NCBI GenBank assembly: GCA_030040995.1
Contig: JASHOS010000125.1
Coordinates: forward strand, 1-47,311
DNA length: 47,311 bases
DNA from: Terriglobia bacterium
GTDB lineage: Bacteria > Acidobacteriota > Terriglobia > UBA7540
Direction: 5' to 3'
Shown in pieces: positions 18,193 to 25,986 of the stretch. The notes under the pieces were generated by a model. That model was not told where the DNA came from and did not search any database. It was given only the letters and a program-made list of their open reading frames with translations. A program made the position numbers and the translations under genes. Within the stretch, counting starts at the first letter, position 1, and each line of letters starts with the position of its first letter.

Positions 18193-20019
18193 TCACCCTC
18201 CAAAAGGAATCGGGCCGAAGTGCTCTGCGACCGGACCCAGCGCCGCCGCCGGGAGGAAGAGCAGCGCGCCGATAATCACAATCGTTCCGAACAGCAAGAA
18301 GCCAAAGGTCATTGTGTCGTCGCGCAAAGTTCCGGCGCTGAACGGACTGCTCTTCTTCATTCCCAGAAATGCCGCCATGGCGATGGGCGCGACGATGGGA
18401 AGGTATCGGCTGAAGAGCATCACCAGCCCAGCGGCAATATCCCACTGGCGGGCGGTCGGCGGCGCGCTTGAATTGTTGTTAAATCCGTAATCGACCGCCA
18501 ACCCATCAAAGGCTGAGCCGTTATTGGCGGAAGCAGATGAAAACTGGTACAGCATTTGGGAAAAGCCGTGCGCGCCCGGATTCGTCTCAGCTTTCAACCC
18601 CCAGCTTGTTCCCGCAAAAAGACCCGTGGGCATCAGAATCATCAGCGGGTGAACAAGCAAGGCGATAATCGCCAGCTTCACCACACGAGCGTCGATCTTC
18701 TTGCCTAGGTACTCGGGGGTTCGTCCCACCATCTGGCCGGCGATAAAGATGCCAATGATCAGGAACAACAGCAAATTGATCATGCCAACGCCCTTGCCGC
18801 CGTAAATGCAGTTCAGCCACATCCCGACCATGGGCGAAAGCGCGGCGATGGGGTTGAGGCTGTCATGCTCGGCGTTCACGGCGCCGCAGGTCACATCGAC
18901 TGTCACGGCCGCGAAGGTAGCCCCCGCCGGCGTTCCGAAGCGCAACTCCTTGCCCTCGAGATTTCCCCAATGTTGGTCGACCGGTAGTCCCGCGACTGCG
19001 GGAACACTCACGGTTCGCTTGCCACCCGGAGCGCTCGCATCGAGGACCTGGTACGTCCTTGCCAGGTGCGCAGTTAAGCCGGGATTGGGTTTCTGTGTGT
19101 CAAAATGCACGGCCCAGACAATGGTGCCGATCATGAGGACCATCATCACTGAGAATATGACCCAGGCATGTCGTTTCTTCCTCAGCATTCGGCCGTACAT
19201 CAATACCAGAGAGAACGGGAAGATCATCATGGCCAGTGTATTGAAAAAGTTCGAGAACGCGGTTGGATTCTCAAACGGGTGCGCCGAATTCATGCCATAG
19301 AACCCGCCACCGTTGGTTCCCAGCATTTTCATGGATTCAAACGCAGCCACCGGGCCAACAACAATCGTCTGTAATTTGGGCTGGCCGTCGGGCGTTGTTC
19401 CCATCGCCGCGGGTTCGAGCGTCGCAACCTGGTAATCGCTCTTATAGGTCATGGGGCTTCCCTGTTGCAAAAAGAGCAAGCCAAACAGGAAGGCAGTAGG
19501 CACGAACATGTAAACCAGGACGCGCCACATGTCGAGGAAGTAGTTGCCCACGGACTTATCGCTCCGCAAGGCGCGGATGATGGCTGTGAGCGCGCTCAAG
19601 CCAACCGCCGCCGAGAGGAAGAGCATGGTGATGCAGAAGAAAATCTGGCTGAAATTCGAGAAATTCACATCCCCTGAATAATGTTGCAGGTCCGTGTTCG
19701 TCATGAACGAAATAACGCTGTGAAAGATGGTCGTCGGCGCGAGCATTCCCAGGTGCCGCGGGTTCAGCGGCATCCGTGGCTGAAGGGAGAGGATAATAAA
19801 ACCGTAAATGAACAGAAGTGTATTGAAGACGAGTAGCGACACCGTGTATTGCTTCCAGTTTTGGTCACCAAAGTTCAGCCTTTTTTCGAACCATCCAAAG
19901 ACAGGCACAGGACGATACTTGCCGTCCATAATCCATGCCATGTACCCGCTTAGAGGTATGGCAACCATCGTCGCTGTCACCAGAAGCGCAAACGGAAGGA
20001 ACCAGGTTTGAAGAAACAT
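18193..20019 (-). CDS. kdpA: Potassium-transporting ATPase, K+-binding subunit A
   Basis: KdpA carries the K+ selectivity filter of the KdpFABC pump and is related to four-fold pseudo-symmetric K+ channels. The 608-aa protein has some ten hydrophobic helices. Pore-loop signatures are visible in [47 protein letters not shown] and [14 protein letters not shown]. It is about 50 residues longer than E. coli KdpA, mostly in a periplasmic loop around the [16 protein letters not shown] stretch. The start is supported by GAGGAG eight bases upstream. Upstream are a palindromic repeat and kdpF; downstream is kdpB. Confidence 0.96.
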   Translation of the reverse strand: MFLQTWFLPFALLVTATMVAIPLSGYMAWIMDGKYRPVPVFGWFEKRLNFGDQNWKQYTVSLLVFNTLLFIYGFIILSLQPRMPLNPRHLGMLAPTTIFHSVISFMTNTDLQHYSGDVNFSNFSQIFFCITMLFLSAAVGLSALTAIIRALRSDKSVGNYFLDMWRVLVYMFVPTAFLFGLLFLQQGSPMTYKSDYQVATLEPAAMGTTPDGQPKLQTIVVGPVAAFESMKMLGTNGGGFYGMNSAHPFENPTAFSNFFNTLAMMIFPFSLVLMYGRMLRKKRHAWVIFSVMMVLMIGTIVWAVHFDTQKPNPGLTAHLARTYQVLDASAPGGKRTVSVPAVAGLPVDQHWGNLEGKELRFGTPAGATFAAVTVDVTCGAVNAEHDSLNPIAALSPMVGMWLNCIYGGKGVGMINLLLFLIIGIFIAGQMVGRTPEYLGKKIDARVVKLAIIALLVHPLMILMPTGLFAGTSWGLKAETNPGAHGFSQMLYQFSSASANNGSAFDGLAVDYGFNNNSSAPPTARQWDIAAGLVMLFSRYLPIVAPIAMAAFLGMKKSSPFSAGTLRDDTMTFGFLLFGTIVIIGALLFLPAAALGPVAEHFGPIPFGG

Positions 20020-20035
20020 CGTCTCATCTCCTCGT

Positions 20036-20093
20036 GTAGCGCCGACCTTCAGGTCGGCACTTGGGGTGATGCCGGGCTGAAGCCCGGCGCTAC
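20036..20093. repeat. Two-hairpin palindromic repeat between kdpF and kdpA
   Basis: The 58-bp unit starts GTAGCGC and ends GCGCTAC. Inside, GCCGACC-TTCA-GGTCGGC (20041-20058) and GCCGGGCT-GA-AGCCCGGC (20071-20088) each form a perfect hairpin, separated by a short spacer. A second copy of the same family, in the opposite orientation, lies at 32513-32566. In this operon it sits directly before the kdpA ribosome-binding site. Confidence 0.85.
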
Positions 20094-20121
20094 GCGTGAA
20101 AGCTGACCGCTGACAGCTTCT

Positions 20122-20202
20122 TTAAAACCGTTCTGGCCGGACCAAGGCCGTGAACAGGTAGCCGAACAGAAAAATCGTCGTAAGCACCGTCAAAATAATC
20201 AT
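20122..20202 (-). CDS. kdpF: KdpF, small regulatory membrane subunit of the Kdp pump
   Basis: A 26-residue peptide beginning MIILTVLTTIFLFGYLFTAL and ending VRPERF is encoded directly upstream of kdpA. A single membrane helix followed by a short basic tail ending in the RPE(R/K)F-type motif is the signature of KdpF, which stabilises the KdpABC complex in the membrane. The length matches the usual 25-30 residues. It begins 10 bases after the stop of the 31-aa membrane peptide gene, so both are in the same transcript as kdpABC. Confidence 0.9.
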   Translation of the reverse strand: MIILTVLTTIFLFGYLFTALVRPERF

Positions 20203-20212
20203 TCGTGTGACC

Positions 20213-20308
20213 TCAGATCTTTTCACACCCTTTCAAAAAGAGAAGACACAGGCCCATCGAAACTATTCCTAAAATGAACATTCCGGGTAGCCAGGTTGCG
20301 AGGTTCAT
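20213..20308 (-). CDS. 31-aa membrane peptide upstream of kdpF
   Basis: This tiny frame begins MNLATWLPGMFILGIVSMGL and ends in KGCEKI, that is, one hydrophobic helix with a short polar tail containing a Cys. AGGAG lies seven bases before the ATG. The ATG overlaps the stop of the Usp-like gene (ATGA), so translation is probably coupled, and kdpF starts 10 bases downstream. Size and topology resemble KdpF but the sequence differs, so it may be a second small accessory subunit of the pump. I know of no established name for it. It would be missed by gene callers with a usual length cut-off. Confidence 0.7.
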   Translation of the reverse strand: MNLATWLPGMFILGIVSMGLCLLFLKGCEKI

Positions 20309-20805
20309 GACGATCTCCTAACATCAGCGAAAATTACGTGATGACCCAGGCGGCAGAGCCAGCGTTCCACTGTGCGCGCCTCATTGAGCCAGCAGCGGCT
20401 TCGCCCCCCTACCACGACCAGTGATCCCGGCCTCAAGACCTGCCTCAGGCACTCTTTCCGGCTCCGGCAGAGAAAAATTTCAATGCGCACTTCGTCCGCA
20501 TCGAGTTCTGATTCAGAGATCAGCCGAAGGTGACGACGCTCTAGAAAATCGGGAGACACAGGAGGCGAATCCAGAGGAAAGTGAAAAGGAACGCCCTCGG
20601 CTACGAGCAACCTGATTCGAGCGTCCAAGCCCTTAGCGAGATTGCTGGCCATCCGCAGCGCAGCCTGCGTACCCTTTCGGTCTGTAAAGATCACGGTCAC
20701 CGTGAGACCATCGCCGCAAGCAAATCCCGGACATTCGATGCTCCCGAAACGAGATTCGTTTAGTTCTGCTCCCATGCCTAACAAGTTATTCATTTGCGCC
20801 TTCAT
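20305..20805 (-). CDS. Universal-stress-protein-like domain protein, first gene of the kdp operon
   Basis: About 166 residues; ATGs at 20805 and 20793 are both possible starts, each with only a weak ribosome-binding site. From about residue 35 the sequence reads as a Usp-type alpha/beta fold: VTVIFTDRKGTQAALRMASN, a strand and helix with LDARIRLLVAEG, then SLVVVGGRSRCWLNEARTVE and a final strand RLGHHVIFADV. The GG-x-x-S segment corresponds to the nucleotide-binding glycine motif of Usp domains but is not a perfect G-2x-G-9x-G(S/T). In typical KdpD a Usp domain sits in the N-terminal sensor half. Here the kinase lacks that half, so this separate protein may supply it. That is inference from context. 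Confidence 0.65.
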   Translation of the reverse strand: MKAQMNNLLGMGAELNESRFGSIECPGFACGDGLTVTVIFTDRKGTQAALRMASNLAKGLDARIRLLVAEGVPFHFPLDSPPVSPDFLERRHLRLISESELDADEVRIEIFLCRSRKECLRQVLRPGSLVVVGGRSRCWLNEARTVERWLCRLGHHVIFADVRRSS

Positions 20806-20890
20806 CTGTTGCTCTTTAGCTTCGCCCGAGACCGGAATAACTGGTCCATCGATCGCCTGAACCGAGTTTGCAATAACGGGTATAAAGGCC

Positions 20891-20930
20891 GCATAAAGAC
20901 ACAAAAAAAATCTTTCCGCAGGCTTTATGC
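20891..20930. promoter_or_regulatory. Inverted repeat between the divergent kdp transcripts (candidate KdpE operator)
   Basis: GCATAAAG (20891-20898) and CTTTATGC (20923-20930) are exact reverse complements around an A-rich centre, in the 165-bp space between the kdp structural operon and the kinase gene. A TATACT box at 20951-20956 could be the -10 of the kinase promoter. KdpE-type regulators bind T/A-rich sites near kdp promoters, so this is a candidate operator. Clear -35 boxes are not visible. Confidence 0.4.
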
Positions 20931-20970
20931 GTTCTTAACGGGGGACGGTCTATACTACAAGCGGTGTGCA

Positions 20971-22515
20971 ATGTCTGTTGCGCATGAGGAAGCCGCAAGC
21001 CCAGTCACCCGGAGAGAGCACGCCATAACTGGGTATGCACGGCTCTGGTGGAAGGAAGGCTTGCGTTGGCTCTCCGGAGTTTTAGCGAAGCTGCGGGGGC
21101 TGAGAGCGTTTTACCTTGTCCTGGCAGCGATGGCTCTTTGCACGCGGCTGGCCTTCCACGCCGGCTTGAACCTGGCGTCCGCCGGATTTCTCTACCTCGT
21201 CTTCGTCGTGTTGGCTGCCGTGTACGGGGGATTCGGGCAGGCGACTGTTGCTTCGGTTGCTGCGGTTGTTTGCCTCGACTATTTTTTCATCAAACCGCTG
21301 TTCACCTTCACCGTCAGCGATCCGCGAAATTGGGTCGCGCTCGGCGCATTCGAGTTTACCGCCTTGGTGGTCAGCCGGCTGTCTCACCAAGCCCAGGTGA
21401 AAGCCTCTCAGGCCATCACCGAGCGGCGCGACACGGAGCGGCTGTACCAGCTCTCCCGGCAAATCTTGCTGCTGGATCGCTCTCGCGAGCCCGGCCCATG
21501 GATACCCGCGCTGATCAGGGAAGCTTTCAATCTTGCCGGCGCCGTGTTGTTTGACGCGGTCTCGGCCAGTACCCATCTCAGCGGAGACGTGCCGGCTAAA
21601 GCAGAAGAACAGACTCGTGACGCGTACTATTCAAATTCCGATCGGTTCGATCTGGGCAGTCAGTCGTGGTTCTGTGTGTTGCGCCTCGGGGCTCGGCCTG
21701 TCGGCGGCCTTGGTCTGTGCGGTTGTAAGATGAGCGTCCTTGTAGCCACGGCGCTCGCATCGCTCAGCGCGATTGCTCTGGAGCGAAGGCGGTCTTTCGA
21801 AAGGGAGTTTCATGCCGAGGCGGCCCGCGAAGTCGAACAATTGCGCACTGCCGTGCTCGATGCCTTGGCTCATGGGTTCAAGACACCTCTAGCGACGATC
21901 TTAACTGCAAGCTCTGGCCTTATCGCAGCAGGCGGCCTTTCGACCGTCCAGGCCGAGCTTGTGGGTCTCATCGACGAAGAGGCCGGCGAACTGAATAGTT
22001 TGGCCTCGCACCTTTTGCGAGCCGCCAAGCTGGACGGCGTTGACTTCAAACCAGAGTCGAAACCTCTCCTGCTTTCCAGCCTTATCAATCCCGCAATCGA
22101 AGCTCTTCAGGACCAACCGGCCGCCAGCCGGTTCCGGTTGATTATGTCTCCCCAGGAACCCGCTGTTATGCTAGACCGCAAGCTCATCCTCACGGCGCTC
22201 GCACAAATCCTCGAGAATGCGATTAAGTATTCCGTTCCCGATTCGCCGATCAATCTCGAGGTCAAGCTGAAAGACGCCGAAGTCATCTTGACCGTGCAGA
22301 ACCAAGGACGAAGTATCGCCCCTGCTGATCGCGAACGTATTTTCGAGCGGTTCTATCGCGCTCCAGGAACGGAAGAAAGGCCGCCGGGGACGGGCTTGGG
22401 GCTCTCGATTGTCAAGAGAATCATGGAGGCGCATCGGGGCCGCATCTGGGTTGAGGGAAGCGAAGTCAGTGGAACAATTTTCTCGCTTGCATTGCCGGCG
22501 GTGCTCAAGAGATGA
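20971..22515 (+). CDS. kdpD: KdpD-type sensor histidine kinase without the N-terminal KdpD/Usp domains
   Basis: The ATG at 20971 (MSVAHEEAASPVTR) gives 514 residues. After a short cytoplasmic head come four membrane helices (about 45-135) of the DUF4118 type found in KdpD, a GAF-like region (about 165-280), the dimerisation/phosphoacceptor helix with ALAHGFKTPL (His301), and the ATPase domain with ILENAIKYS and GTGLGLSIVKRIMEAH. Standard KdpD has about 890 residues, starting with a KdpD sensor domain (Walker motifs) and a Usp domain; both are missing here. The gene is divergent from the kdp structural operon and overlaps kdpE by four bases. It should sense low K+ or turgor through its membrane part and phosphorylate KdpE. 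Confidence 0.85.
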   Translation: MSVAHEEAASPVTRREHAITGYARLWWKEGLRWLSGVLAKLRGLRAFYLVLAAMALCTRLAFHAGLNLASAGFLYLVFVVLAAVYGGFGQATVASVAAVVCLDYFFIKPLFTFTVSDPRNWVALGAFEFTALVVSRLSHQAQVKASQAITERRDTERLYQLSRQILLLDRSREPGPWIPALIREAFNLAGAVLFDAVSASTHLSGDVPAKAEEQTRDAYYSNSDRFDLGSQSWFCVLRLGARPVGGLGLCGCKMSVLVATALASLSAIALERRRSFEREFHAEAAREVEQLRTAVLDALAHGFKTPLATILTASSGLIAAGGLSTVQAELVGLIDEEAGELNSLASHLLRAAKLDGVDFKPESKPLLLSSLINPAIEALQDQPAASRFRLIMSPQEPAVMLDRKLILTALAQILENAIKYSVPDSPINLEVKLKDAEVILTVQNQGRSIAPADRERIFERFYRAPGTEERPPGTGLGLSIVKRIMEAHRGRIWVEGSEVSGTIFSLALPAVLKR

Positions 22516-23225
22516 ACGCAGCCACCTCCAAGATTCTCATTGTGGATGACGATGCCCGGCTTCGGCGAGCGCTTCACAGCTCTCTGCACAGTCTGGGCTT
22601 TGAAATCACGGAGAGCCCGAACGGGGAGGTGGCGCTGAGAGAGACGAAGAATCAAAAGTTCGACGTCGTCCTCCTCGATATCAACATGCCCGGCATGGGT
22701 GGAATCGAGACGTGCCGCGAGCTTCGCCGGCTGCATCCCCGGCTCCAAATCTTGATGCTCACCGTCAGGGAGAGCGAGGAAGATAAGGTGAAAGCGCTCG
22801 ACGCCGGAGCCGACGATTACGTCACGAAGCCATTCTCGGTGCCCGAGCTTATGGCTCGGATTCGAGCCGCGATTCGGCGCGCCACAGCCCCGCTGGCCGA
22901 CGCCAGCGAAACGATCCTTGTAGGAGATATCGAACTCGATCCAAGTCGGCGAATCGTGCGCAAGGCGGGCGAAGTCGTGCGATTAACACCCAAAGAATTT
23001 GATCTGCTCCATTACCTTATGTCACATGCAGGGCTTCCGATTACTCACATAAGGCTCTTGCACGCGGTTTGGGGCGATGAATACGGCCAAGAACGGGAAT
23101 ACCTCCGCACTTTCATCCACGAATTACGAAAAAAGCTGGAGGACGATCCTGCCTCTCCGCAATACCTCCTCACCGAGGCCTACGTGGGTTATCGCTTCAA
23201 GGAAGGCGAGCGCGGTGGCGGCTAA
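22512..23225 (+). CDS. kdpE: KdpE, OmpR/PhoB-family response regulator of the kdp operon
   Basis: This 237-aa protein has a receiver domain with the acidic pocket VDDD, the phospho-acceptor Asp56 in LLDINMPGMGG, the conserved Thr in LMLTV and Lys106 in YVTKPF. A winged-helix effector domain follows (about 135-230: RLTPKEFDLLHYL, HAVWGDEYGQEREYLRTFIH, YVGYRF). The ATG overlaps the TGA of the kinase gene, so the two proteins are translationally coupled. KdpE activates transcription of kdpFABC under K+ limitation; the inverted repeat upstream of the kinase gene is the likely place for it to act. Confidence 0.92.
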   Translation: MNAATSKILIVDDDARLRRALHSSLHSLGFEITESPNGEVALRETKNQKFDVVLLDINMPGMGGIETCRELRRLHPRLQILMLTVRESEEDKVKALDAGADDYVTKPFSVPELMARIRAAIRRATAPLADASETILVGDIELDPSRRIVRKAGEVVRLTPKEFDLLHYLMSHAGLPITHIRLLHAVWGDEYGQEREYLRTFIHELRKKLEDDPASPQYLLTEAYVGYRFKEGERGGG

Positions 23226-23348
23226 CTACTGGGAATCAGTCCCGCCGCTGTTACCCTACGGTGCCGTACCGATATCGACGCATGTTCGCCGTGACCGTAA
23301 TAGAAGGGTGACCGCAGAGAAGAAGGGTATCGAGACAGTTTCCATAAG

Positions 23349-23612
23349 TCATCGCTCGTATACCTCGCGACGGTGCGCAATACGGGTGATGCTGATAAGC
23401 TTAGCGGCGTCATCAATGACGTACACCATGCGCCAGTCACCAACCCGAATGCGCCATTGGTCCTTGTAGCCCTTCAGCTTTTTGCATCCTGTAGGCCGTG
23501 GCGCAGAGCGGAGAGAGTCCATTTTTTGGAGGACGCGGGCGAGAACGTTGTCTGGTAATTCTTCGAGTTCTTTCCGCGCAGACGGCGTGACCTCGACGGA
23601 GTAACTACTCAC
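23349..23612 (-). CDS. RelE/ParE-superfamily toxin
   Basis: The 87 residues show the compact RelE fold: an N-terminal strand SYSVEVTPSARKELEELP, two helices (VLARVLQKMDSL), a strand with KLKGYKDQWRIRVGDWRMVY and a C-terminal RIAHRREVYER. The Arg residues of the RIRVGDWR stretch and the basic C-terminal tail correspond to those that position mRNA in ribosome-dependent RelE RNases, so mRNA cleavage is the likelier activity than gyrase poisoning. It overlaps the upstream antitoxin gene by eight bases, as expected for a translationally coupled type II pair. Confidence 0.88.
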   Translation of the reverse strand: MSSYSVEVTPSARKELEELPDNVLARVLQKMDSLRSAPRPTGCKKLKGYKDQWRIRVGDWRMVYVIDDAAKLISITRIAHRREVYER

Positions 23613-23796
23613 GCAATCGCCCGCGTTTTACGAGGTCTGCTTTGATCTTTTCAAGCGGTATCCCCTTTTCGTTGCGGCGCGATTCCGAAATCAGCCCATC
23701 CCAAAATTCCTCTAATATCGCGCCGTATCTCTTCAGGTCAATTTGAACCGCCACCTTGCGGCCCTTCTCGTCGGTTACGAACTGAATTCCGGTCAT
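23605..23796 (-). CDS. Type II antitoxin paired with the RelE-like toxin
   Basis: A 63-aa acidic/basic protein beginning MTGIQFVTDEKGRKVAVQID, a strand pattern typical of small antitoxins that start with a short beta element. It continues with a helix around LKRYGAILEEFWDGL and a charged tail (IPLEKIKADLVKRGRLRE) that would wrap the toxin. No helix-turn-helix or ribbon-helix-helix is obvious, so autoregulation would need the toxin complex. AAAGGAG precedes the ATG and a good promoter lies about 40 bases further upstream. Confidence 0.82.
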   Translation of the reverse strand: MTGIQFVTDEKGRKVAVQIDLKRYGAILEEFWDGLISESRRNEKGIPLEKIKADLVKRGRLRE

Positions 23797-23832
23797 GTGC
23801 TGCGTCTCCTTTGGTCACGTGGAACCTCTTCC

Positions 23833-23861
23833 ACTCTAATTTTGCCGTCTGCCAGTGTCAA
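23833..23861 (-). promoter_or_regulatory. Promoter of the toxin-antitoxin operon
   Basis: Read on the reverse strand, TTGACA (23861-23856) is followed after exactly 17 bases by TAGAGT (23838-23833). The start of transcription would lie about 25-30 bases before the antitoxin ATG, which has its own AAAGGAG. Both the perfect -35 box and the spacing support the call. Confidence 0.6.
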
Positions 23862-23952
23862 CCAAGAAGTGCAATAACGCTAAGATGAGTATGACAAACT
23901 CGAATAATTCACACGGTCCCAGCCGACGGAACGTATCAGCCTTCAATTTTGT

Positions 23953-23981
23953 TTGACATTCATCCGGTGAAAGAGTATAGG
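23953..23981 (+). promoter_or_regulatory. Consensus-like promoter without an obvious gene
   Basis: TTGACA (23953-23958), a 17-base spacer and TATAGG (23976-23981) read rightward, divergent from the toxin-antitoxin promoter. Downstream lie only palindromic repeats and no convincing gene for 700 bases. It could drive a short RNA or be the remnant of a gene displaced by repeats. Confidence 0.45.
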
Positions 23982-24020
23982 TAGATGTTCGAGGTATTCT
24001 TTTGGGCGAAGCCAGAGCGG

Positions 24021-24115
24021 GTAGCGCAGAGTTTCCTGTTTTTGGAAACTCTGCGGCTTTTTGCCAGGCCACGATCAAAGGCCGCAGAGTCTCATAAGCA
24101 GAGACTCTGTGCTAC
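24021..24115. repeat. Pair of inverted hairpin repeats bounded by GTAGCGC and GTGCTAC
   Basis: The first unit has GCAGAGTTTCC (24026-24036) pairing with GGAAACTCTGC (24044-24054). The second, in opposite orientation, has GCAGAGTCTC (24084-24093) pairing with GAGACTCTGT (24101-24110). The outer ends are GTAGCGC and GTGCTAC. Stem sequences differ between units while pairing is kept, which suggests selection for the fold. The plan matches the unit in front of kdpA. Confidence 0.8.
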
Positions 24116-24145
24116 TTCGCTGCGGCTTTTGCTGAGGGGGTTGGG

Positions 24146-24176
24146 TGGCGCAGACATCGTCTGGTGATGTCTGCGA
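24146..24176. repeat. Further hairpin copy of the GCAGA family
   Basis: GCAGACATC (24150-24158) pairs perfectly with GATGTCTGC (24166-24174) around a seven-base loop. The left edge GTGGCGCAGA matches the GTAGCGCAGA of the neighbouring copies. The stem sequence again differs while pairing is intact. Confidence 0.7.
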
Positions 24177-24706
24177 ATCGCCGCCGTCGCAGACATGGCA
24201 CACCGCGCCATGCCTGGGCCACCAAACCCAAATAACCCAGCCACCGTTCCCTCTCCCGCTTGCGGGAGAGGGGAAAACTGCGATCTCTACCTTCTCGCCT
24301 TTCACATCGAGGATACGCACTACGGGTTGACCCCGGTGTCCAGCAGAAAATGTGGGACACGCTCAGCCCGGTGGGGAAGGGCAGAGTATGTTTAACCTTG
24401 GTTGCGGCCGCTAGGCCGCGCCGTGCTACCCGACCATTTTCTCCAAGCGCTACGCTTCAAGATTTCCAGCCGTTTGCCGAGGCTCTGTTCAGAAAACGTA
24501 GCTGGCGCGAGGCGCCTGCCCGCGCCTTGCCCAGCTTGACGGTAGCGCAGATTTCACGATAAGCTGGACGCCAAGCTGGTGAGGGAATGTAGCAAAGGTA
24601 GCGCCCGAGACTGAGGAGCTGTGAAAGAATCTGCACATCCCACCACTAAGACACTAAGACACGGAGAAAAGCGTTTCGTTTTCAACCTCCGTGCCTTGGT
24701 GTCTTT

Positions 24707-25981
24707 GTGGTGCAAACGATTCATTCACACGTTCTGAGGCATTACACCTGCGATACAGCAACGGACTTTGAACGTTGCTGCCCGGGAGGAGTGGTCATTC
24801 GTTCTCCCCTTCTAATCAAGACGAATCTGGCGAGTCCGCGTGAGGTGGTGAGCGCGGTTTCCAGCAGCCGGCGCGAATTTCTGCGCCTGGTGACGGGCGC
24901 GACGGCGGGCGGAGCGTTGCTGGGACTTGCGCCGCGAGCACGGGCTGCGGCGCCACGCGAGGGTGGCCGGAAGGTGGTCGTGGTCACGTTCGGCGGAGGC
25001 TGCCGCGACGAAGAAACATTCATGCCGGAAGGCCAGGAGAATATCCCGCATCTCCTGAACGAGCTCATCCCCCAATCAACCTTCTTCACGCGCGTCGTCA
25101 ACCGTGGCATCCTCGGGCACTATGTTGCCACCGCAAGCCTGGCGACCGGCGTCTATGAAACCTTTGACAATTTTGCCGCCGTCCCCCCGGACCATCCCAC
25201 CGTGTTTGAATATTACCGTCGGGAATTAAAACGGTCGGCATACGACGCCTGGGTGGTGGCGCCCAGCAACGGCTTCAATCGAATTGGCGGAAGTGACGCC
25301 CGCTCCTTCGGTCCTGATTACGCGGCGGGCGTCATTCTTCCCAAGCGGCTGCTGAAGGAGGCGCTTTCAACCACCAGCGACGCGCAATACGACCATCTCC
25401 TGGTAGACAATTACGAGACTCCTCTCTTCGCGCCGCCGGTCGAAGGCAACAAGTTTGACCTCAGCCAGTTTTCAGAACTCCTGAAAATTTCTGTTTCTGA
25501 TTTTGTTGCGCACGCGCGCACGCTCTCGAGCGCAGACGAACTTTCACTTTATGTCGCCCGTCAGATTATGCGGCAATACGCTCCCGGCCTGCTCTGGATC
25601 ACGTTGCACGATATGGACGTCGCTCACGCCGGCTCCTACTCGCTCTACATCGAGGGAATCCAGCGAACCGACCGGCTTTGCGGCGAGATTTGGAAGACCA
25701 TTCAGAGCGAACCGGAGTATGTCGGCAAAACAACGCTATTTATCTTGCCCGACTTTGGCCGGGATTCGGATCAAGACGCGGCGGGCAACGGCTTCCAACA
25801 CCATCGCACGGGTGACGCCCTTTCGCGCACCACCTGGCTGATGGTGATGGGACCCGGAATCCGTCAAAACCGGCTGGTGGAGCGGCCGGTGCAGCCGGTG
25901 GATCTGGTGCCCACCATCGGCGACCTTCTCGGTTTCTCACCCCGCATGGGACAGGGCAAGCCGCTGACCGAGGTGTTGTAG
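24707..25981 (+). CDS. Tat-exported alkaline-phosphatase/sulfatase-superfamily protein
   Basis: The frame gives 424 residues, but the twin-arginine motif SSRREFLRLVTGATAGG lies at residues 52-68. The true start is therefore probably one of the in-frame GTG codons at 24791 or 24848. After the signal comes KVVVVTFGGGCRDEETFMP, the first strand of the alkaline-phosphatase fold. Later elements are HDMDVAHAGSY and FILPDFGRDSDQ, followed by GFQHHRTGD, which supply Asp and His ligands for metal ions, and the closing VDLVPTIGDLLG, as in sulfatases and phosphodiesterases. The sulfatase C/S-x-P-x-R motif is absent, so a phosphodiester or phosphate ester substrate is more likely. It is the first gene of a three-gene operon, five bases before the next gene. 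Confidence 0.75.
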   Translation: MVQTIHSHVLRHYTCDTATDFERCCPGGVVIRSPLLIKTNLASPREVVSAVSSSRREFLRLVTGATAGGALLGLAPRARAAAPREGGRKVVVVTFGGGCRDEETFMPEGQENIPHLLNELIPQSTFFTRVVNRGILGHYVATASLATGVYETFDNFAAVPPDHPTVFEYYRRELKRSAYDAWVVAPSNGFNRIGGSDARSFGPDYAAGVILPKRLLKEALSTTSDAQYDHLLVDNYETPLFAPPVEGNKFDLSQFSELLKISVSDFVAHARTLSSADELSLYVARQIMRQYAPGLLWITLHDMDVAHAGSYSLYIEGIQRTDRLCGEIWKTIQSEPEYVGKTTLFILPDFGRDSDQDAAGNGFQHHRTGDALSRTTWLMVMGPGIRQNRLVERPVQPVDLVPTIGDLLGFSPRMGQGKPLTEVL

Positions 25982-25986
25982 CCACC

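Larger units (their letters stand above)
23982..24706. other. Repeat-rich gap between toxin-antitoxin genes and Tat operon
   Basis: I see no credible coding region. The left part carries three related hairpin units (listed separately). The middle has GC-rich low-information stretches, including a CTCTCCCGCTTGCGGGAGAG palindrome near 24250, and a further GGTAGCGCAGA copy near 24540. The right end should contain the promoter of the three-gene operon, but no clean boxes stand out. Confidence 0.5.

Noticed and set aside
24021-24176. CRISPR array
   Set aside because: The repeats are hairpins with variable stems and irregular spacing, no constant direct repeat with unique spacers is present, and no cas gene is nearby.
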